From positions 1-64,000 of the forward strand of contig NW_026912151.1 of NCBI RefSeq assembly GCF_963662255.1: a stretch of DNA of 64,000 nt, given 5' to 3'. The stretch comes from Cinclus cinclus. Lineage: Eukaryota > Chordata > Aves > Passeriformes > Cinclidae. The notes beneath the pieces are model-generated. The model saw only the letters and a list, made by a program, of their open reading frames with translations, did not search any database and was not told where the DNA came from. Each line of letters opens with the position of its first letter. The first letter of the stretch is position 1. The position numbers were made by a program, and so were the translations under genes. Shown piece by piece: positions 58,654 to 64,000 of this stretch.

Positions 58654-61600
58654 ATGCAGATGTCATTTTGTAGGGCGCGTTTGGGCCTCCGATGGCAGCC
58701 AGGTTTGGAGGAGGGGGCAGCTTTGGTCTGGGAGAAATCCTCGTCCTTCTGGAATTTTTGTAGGCAAAAGCCCAGGACGGGCCGCAGGCAAGTTGGCTTT
58801 GAAAGGAGGCACTTCCACCCAAGAAGCCAAACTCAAGAGCCCACTTGGCAGGTGTCATTTTGTAGGGCACGTTTAGGCCTCCGATGGCAGCCAGGTTTGG
58901 AGGAGGGGGCAGCTTTGGTCTGGGAGAAATCCTCGTCCTTCTGGAATTTTTGTAGGCAAAAGCCCTGCATGGGCCGCAGGCAAGTTGACTCCGAAAGGAG
59001 GCAATTTTCCCCAGGAAGCCAAACTCAAGAACCCTCAATGCAGGTGTCATTTTGTGGGGCGCGTTTGGGCCTCCGATGGCAGCCAGGTTTGGAGGAGGGG
59101 GCAGCTTTGGTCTGGGAGAAATCCTCGTCCTTATGGAATTTTTGTAGTCTAAAGCCCAGCACGGGCCGCAGGCTAGTTAGGCAAGTTGGCTCCGAAAGGA
59201 GGCACTTTCCCCCAAGAAGCCAAACTCAAGAGCCCACTTGGCAGATGTCATTTTGTAGGGCGCGTTTGGGCCTCCGATGGCAGCCAGGTTTGGAGGAGGG
59301 GGCAGCTTTGGTCTGGGAGAAATCCTCGTCCTTATGGAATTTTTGTAGGCAAAAGCCCAGGACGGGCCGCAGGCAAGTTGGCTTTGAAAGGAGGCACTTC
59401 CACCCAAGAAGCCAAACTCAAGAGCCCACTTGGCAGATGTCATTTTGTAGGGCGCGTTTGGGCCTCTGATGGCAGCCAGGTTTGGAGGAGGGGGCAGCTT
59501 TGGTCTGGGAGAAATCCTCGTCCTTATGGAATTTTTGTAGGCAAAAGCCCTGCATGGGCCGCCGGCAAGTTAACTCCGAAAGGAGGCACTTTTCCCCAAG
59601 AAGCCAAACTCAAGAGCCCACTTGGCAGATGTGATTTTGTAGGGCGCGTTTGGGCCTCCGATGGCAGCCAGGTTTGGAGGAGGGGGCAGCTTTGTTCTGG
59701 GAGAAATCCTCGTCCTTATGGAATTTTTGTAGGCACAAGCCCAGGACGGGCCGCAGGCAAGTTGGCTTTGAAAGGAGGCACTTTCCCCCAAGAAGCCAAA
59801 CTCAAGAGCCCACTTGGCAGGTGTCATTTTGTAGGGCGCGTTTGGGCCTCCGATGGCAGCCAGGTTTGGAGGAGGGGGCAGCTTTGGTCTGGGAGAAATC
59901 CTCGTCCTTATGGAATTTTTGTCGGCAAAAGCCCTGCATGGGCCGCAGGCAAGTTGACTCCGAAAGGAGGCACTTTTCCCCAAGAAGCCAAACTCAAGAA
60001 CCCTCAATGCAGATGTCATTTTGTGGGGCACGTTCGGGCCTCTGATGGCAGCCAGGTTTGGAGGAGGGGGCAGCTTTGGTCTGGGAGAAATCCTCGTCCT
60101 TATGGAATTTTTGTAGTCTAAAGCCCAGCACGGGCCGCAGGCTAGTTAGGCAAGTTGGCTTTGAAAGGAGGCACTTTTCCGCAAGAAGCCAAACTCAAGA
60201 GCCCACTTGGCAGATGTCATTTTGTAGGGCGCGTTTGGGCCTCCGATGGCAGCCAGGTTTGGAGGAGGGGGCAGCTTTGGTCTGGGAGAAATCCTCGTCC
60301 TTATGGAATTTTTGTAGGCAAAAGCCCAGGACAGGCCGCAGGCAAGTTGGCTTTGAAAGGAGGCACTTCCACCCAAGAAGCCAAACTCAAGAGCCCACTT
60401 GGCAGGTGTCATTTTGTAGGGCACGTTTGGGCCTCCGATGGCAGCCAGGTTTGGAGGAGGGGGCAGCTTTGGTCTGGAAGAAATCCTCGTCCTTCTGGAA
60501 TTTTTGTAGGCAAAAGCCCTGCATGGGCCGCAGGCAAGTTGACTCCGAAAGGAGGCACTTTTCCCCAGGAAGCCAAACTCAAGAACCCTCAATGCAGATG
60601 TCATTTTGTAGGGCGCGTTTGGGCCTCCGATGGCAGCCAGGTTTGGAGGAGGGGGCAGCTTTGGTCTGGGAGAAATCCTCGTCCTTATGGAATTTTTGTA
60701 GTCTAAAGCCCAGCACGGGCTGCAGGCAAGTTGGCTTTGAAAGGAGGCACTTTCCCCCAAGAAGCCAAACTCAGGAGCCCACTTGGCAGATGTCATTTTG
60801 TAGGGCGCGTTTGGGCCACCGATGGCAGCCAGGTTTGGAGGAGGGGGCAGCTTTGGTCTGGGAGAAATCCTCGTCCTTATGGAATTTTTGTAGGCAAAAG
60901 CCCAGAATGGGCCGCAGGCTAGTTAGGCAAGTTGGCTTTGAAAGGAGGCACTTTTCCGCAAGAAGCCAAACTCAAGAGCCCACTTGGCAGATGTCATTTT
61001 GTAGGGCGCGTTTGGGCCTCCGATGGCAGCCAGGTTTGGAGGAGGGGGCAGCTTTGGTCTGGGAGGAATCCTCGTCCTTATGGAATTTTTGTAGCAAAAG
61101 CCCGCGACGGGACGCAGGCAAGTTGGTTTTGAAAGGAGTCACTTTTCCCCAAGAAGCCAAACTCAAGAGCCCACTTGGCAGATGTCATTATGTAGGGCGC
61201 GTTTGGGCCTCCGATGGCAGCCAGGTTTGGAGGAGGGGGCAGCTTTGTTCTGGGAGAAATTCTTGTCCTTATGGAATTTTTGTTGGCAAAAGCCCAGGAC
61301 GGTCCGCAGGCAAGTTAGGCAAGTTGGCTATGAAAGGAGGCACTTTCCCCAAGAAGCCAAACTCAAGAACCCACAATGCAGATGTCATTTTGTAGGGCGC
61401 GTTTGGGCCTCCGATGGCAGCCAGGTTTGGAGGAGGGGGCAGCTTTGGTCTGGGAGAAATCCTCGTCCTTCTGGAATTTTTGTAGTCAAAAGCCCAGGAC
61501 AGGCCGCAGGCAAGTTGGCTTTGAAAGGAGGCACTTCCACCCAAGAAGCCAAACTCAAGAGCCCACTTGGCAGGTGTCATTTTGTAGGGCACGTTTGGGC

Positions 61601-64000
61601 CTCCGATGGCAGCCAGGTTTGGAGGAGGGGGCAGTTTTGGTCTGGGAGAAATCCTCGTCCTTCTGGAATTTTTGTAGGCAAAAGCCCTGCATGGGCCGCA
61701 GGCAAGTTGACTCCAAAAGGAGGCAATTTTCCCCAGGAAGCCAAACTCAAGAACCCTCAATGCAGGTGTCATTTTGTGGGGCGCGTTTGGGCCTCCGATG
61801 GCAGCCAGGTTTGGAGGAGGGGGCAGCTTTGGTCTGGGAGAAATCCTCGTCCTTATGGAATTTTTGTAGTCTAAAGCCCAGCACGGGCCGCAGGCTAGTT
61901 AGGCAAGTTGGCTTTGAAAGGAGGCACTTTTCCCCAAGAAGCCAAACTCAAGAGCCCACTTGGCAGATGTCATTTTGTAGGGCGCGTTTGGGCCTCCGAT
62001 GGCAGCCAGGTTTGGAGGAGGGGGCAGCTTTGGTCTGGGAGAAATCCTCGTCCTTATGGAATTTTTGTAGGCAAAAGCCCAGGACGGGCCGCAGGCAAGT
62101 TGGCTTTGAAAGGAGGCACTTCCACCCAAGAAGACAAACTCAAGAGCCCACTTGGCAGATGTCACTTTGTAGGGCGCGTTTGGGCCTCCGATGGCAGCCA
62201 GGTTTGGAGGAGGGGGCAGCTTTGGTCTGGGAGAAATCCTCGTCCTTATGGAATTTTTGTCGGCAAAAGCCCTGCATGGGCCGCAGGCAAGTTGACTCCG
62301 AAAGGAGGCACTTTTCCCCAGGAAGCCAAACTCAAGAGCCCACTTGGCAGATGTCATTTTGTAGGGCGCGTTTGGGCCTCCGATGGCAGCCAGGTTTGGA
62401 GGAGGGGGCAGCTTTGGTCTGGGAGAAATCCTTGTCCTTATGGAATTTTTGGAGGCAAAAGCCCAGGACGGGGCGCAGGCAAGTTAGGCAAGTTGGCTCC
62501 GAAAGGAGGCACTTTTCCCCAAGAAGCCAAACTCAAGAACCCTCAATGCAGATGTCATTTTGTGGGGCACGTTCGGGCCTCTGATGGCAGCCAGGTTTGG
62601 AGGAGGGGGCAGCTTTGGTCTGGGAGAAATCCTCGTCCTTATGGAATTTTTGTAGTCTAAAGCCCAGCACGGGCCGCAGGCTAGTTAGGCAAGTTGGCTT
62701 TGAAAGGAGGCACTTTTCCCCAAGAAGCCAAACTCAAGAGCCCACTTGGCAGATGTCATTTTGTGGGGCGCGTTTGGGCCTCCGATGGCAGCCAGGTTTG
62801 GAGGAGGGGGCAGCTTTGGTCTGGGAGAAATCCTCGTCCTTATGTAATTTTTGTAGGCAAAAGCCCAGGACGGGCCGCAGGCAAGTTGGCTTTGAAAGGA
62901 GGCACTTCCACCCAAGAAGCCAAACTCAAGAGCCCACTTGGCAGATGTCACTTTGTAGGGCGCGTTTGGGCCTCCGATGGCAGCCAGGTTTGGAGGAGGG
63001 GGCAGCTTTGGTCTGGGAGAAATCCTCGTCCTTATGGAATTTTTGTCGGCAAAAGCCCTGCATGGGCCGCAGGCAAGTTGACTCCGAAAGGAGGCACTTT
63101 TCCCCAGGAAGCCAAACTCAAGAGCCCACTTGGCAGATGTCATTTTGTAGGGCGCGTTTGGGCCTCCGATGGCAGCCAGGTTTGGAGGAGGGGGCAGCTT
63201 TGGTCTGGGAGAAATCCTCGTCCTTATGGAATTTTTGTAGGCAAAAGCCCTGCATGGGCCGCAGGCAAGTTGGCTTTGAAAGGAGGCACTTCCACCCAAG
63301 AAGCCAAACTCAAGAGCCCACTTGGCAGGTGTCATTTTGTAGGGCACGTTTGGGCCTCCGATGGCAGCCAGGTTTGGAGGAGGGGGCAGCTTTGGTCTGG
63401 GAGAAATCCTCGTCCTTATGGAATTTTTGTAGGCAAAAGCCCTGCATGGGCCACAGGCAAGTTGGCTTTGAAAGGAGGCACTTTTCCCCAGGAAGCCAAA
63501 CTCAAGAACCCTCAATGCAGGTGTCATTTTGTGGGGCGCGTTTGGGCCTCCGATGGCAGCCAGGTTTGGAGGAGGGGGCAGCTTTGGTCTGGGAGAAATC
63601 CACGCCCTTATGGAATTTTGGTAGGCAAAAGCCCAGCACGGGCCGCAGGCTAGTTAGGCAAGTTGGCTTTGAAAGGAGGCACTTTTCCGCAAGAAGCCAA
63701 ACTCAAGAGCCCACTTGGCAGGTGTCATTTTGTAGGGCGCGTTTGGGCCTCCGATGGCAGCCAGGTTTGGAGGAGGGGGCAGCTTTGGTCTGGGAGAAAT
63801 CCTCGTCCTTATGGAATTTTTGTAGCAAAAGCCCGGGACGGGACGCAGGCAAGTTGGTTTTGAAAGGAGTCACTTTTCCCCAAGAAGCCAAACTCAAGAG
63901 CCCACGTGGCAGGTGTCATTATGTAGGGCGCGTTTGGGCCTCCGATGGCAGCCAGGTTTGGAGGAGGGGGCAGCTTTGGTCTGGGAGAAATCCTCGTCCT
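58654..64000. repeat. 24-monomer HOR, copy 2, with internal 786-bp duplication; runs off the window
   Basis: This copy follows 53986-58653 at an offset of 4668 bp until about 61340. There ggcactttcccc has one T fewer than ggcacttttcccc at about 56672, making the offset 4667. That single base also ends an open frame that runs 605 codons in copy 1. From 62685 the match to 57232 onward is at 5453 bp, so 786 bp (four monomers, 192+192+201+201) have been added at 61908-62693. Rare variants tatgtaattt (57390, 62842) and gatgtcacttt (three places) support this. The final monomer is cut by the window end. Confidence 0.87.
61908..63479. repeat. 786-bp four-monomer tandem duplication inside copy 2
   Basis: 61908-62693 and 62694-63479 are neighbouring four-monomer runs. 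The first two monomers of each share cttccaccc, gatgtcactttg and gtcggcaaaagccctg in the same order. The first run is short-short-long-long, as in the 786-bp units at 202-1773. The second run follows the 57241-58026 type in its third and fourth monomers, so the duplicate is partial and its right part belongs to the resumed 24-mer. The first run also has gaagacaaactc (near 62130) and gacggggcgcagg (near 62466). Confidence 0.7.

Larger units (their letters stand above)
1..64000. repeat. Tandem satellite array, 192/201-bp monomer, head to tail
   Basis: Every line of the window is made of copies of one monomer. Recurring landmarks in order are ggaggcactt, aagccaaactcaag, tcattttgtaggg, gatggcagccagg, ggaggagggggcag, gagaaatcctcgtcc and gggccgcaggcaag, followed by the next ggaggcactt. 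Spacing between successive ggagg starts at the left end is 201, 192, 192, 201, 201, 192, 192, 201, 201 bp (starts at 1, 202, 394, 586, 787, 988, 1180, 1372, 1573, 1774). All copies followed are in one orientation. No interruption by other DNA was seen, and both window ends fall inside the array. Organisation into higher-order repeats points to eukaryotic centromeric or heterochromatic satellite. The family and species are not recognised. Confidence 0.99.

Noticed and set aside
1..64000. CRISPR array
   Set aside because: The repeat is continuous, with no alternation of short identical repeats and unique spacers. The unit is 192-201 bp and variation is by point substitution.
1..64000. Bacterial repeat-domain gene such as a TAL-effector or giant adhesin
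   Set aside because: There is no single favoured frame, start, ribosome-binding context or non-repeat terminal domain. Repeat phase and substitution pattern are those of satellite DNA.

Overview
The whole 64,000-base window is one uninterrupted block of tandem satellite DNA. I see no gene, RNA gene, transposon, simple-sequence tract or unique stretch in it. The unit is a GC-rich monomer of 192 bp (reference copy at 7284-7475: 105 of 192 bases are G or C, 62 G against 43 C on this strand). A 201-bp form carries a tandem duplication of the 9-mer AGGCAAGTT, and a minor 190/191-bp form lacks one or two bases. All copies I followed run head to tail in the same direction. Dividing the window by the mean unit length gives roughly 325-330 monomers (an estimate, not a count). 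Both ends of the window cut through the array, so it continues on each side.

Monomers differ at a limited set of diagnostic positions, and the same ordered combinations of variants recur at fixed offsets. This is higher-order repeat (HOR) organisation. Units inferred from recurring variant strings and lengths are: a 4-mer of 786 bp (202-1773, again at 61908-63479); 9- and 10-mers of 1764-1956 bp (about 4.9-11 kb); 6-, 8- and 15-mers (11-23 kb); 12-mers of 2330-2349 bp (23.7-52.5 kb); and a 24-mer of 4668 bp (53.9-63.3 kb). Larger blocks were copied too: offsets of 7636, 7821, 9163 and 6431 bp link distant parts of the window, and 24.7-45 kb reads as a mosaic X-Y-X'-Y'-Y''. These relationships come from matched variant combinations; I could not compute percent identities.

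The many long open frames on both strands are a by-product of arithmetic. 192 and 201 are both multiples of three, so any frame lacking a stop in one monomer stays open through the next. Frames end where a known satellite variant makes a stop (a CpG-to-TpG change giving TGA, the ggcTAG and gtcTAA variants, or the 9-bp duplication giving TAA on the other strand). I annotate none of them as genes.

HOR satellite of this purity indicates a eukaryotic chromosome, probably centromeric or other constitutive heterochromatin. Frequent CpG-to-TpG/CpA variants suggest a genome with CpG methylation (vertebrate or plant). I do not recognise the monomer as a named satellite family and cannot name the species. 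I found no match to the 17-bp CENP-B box in the reference monomer.
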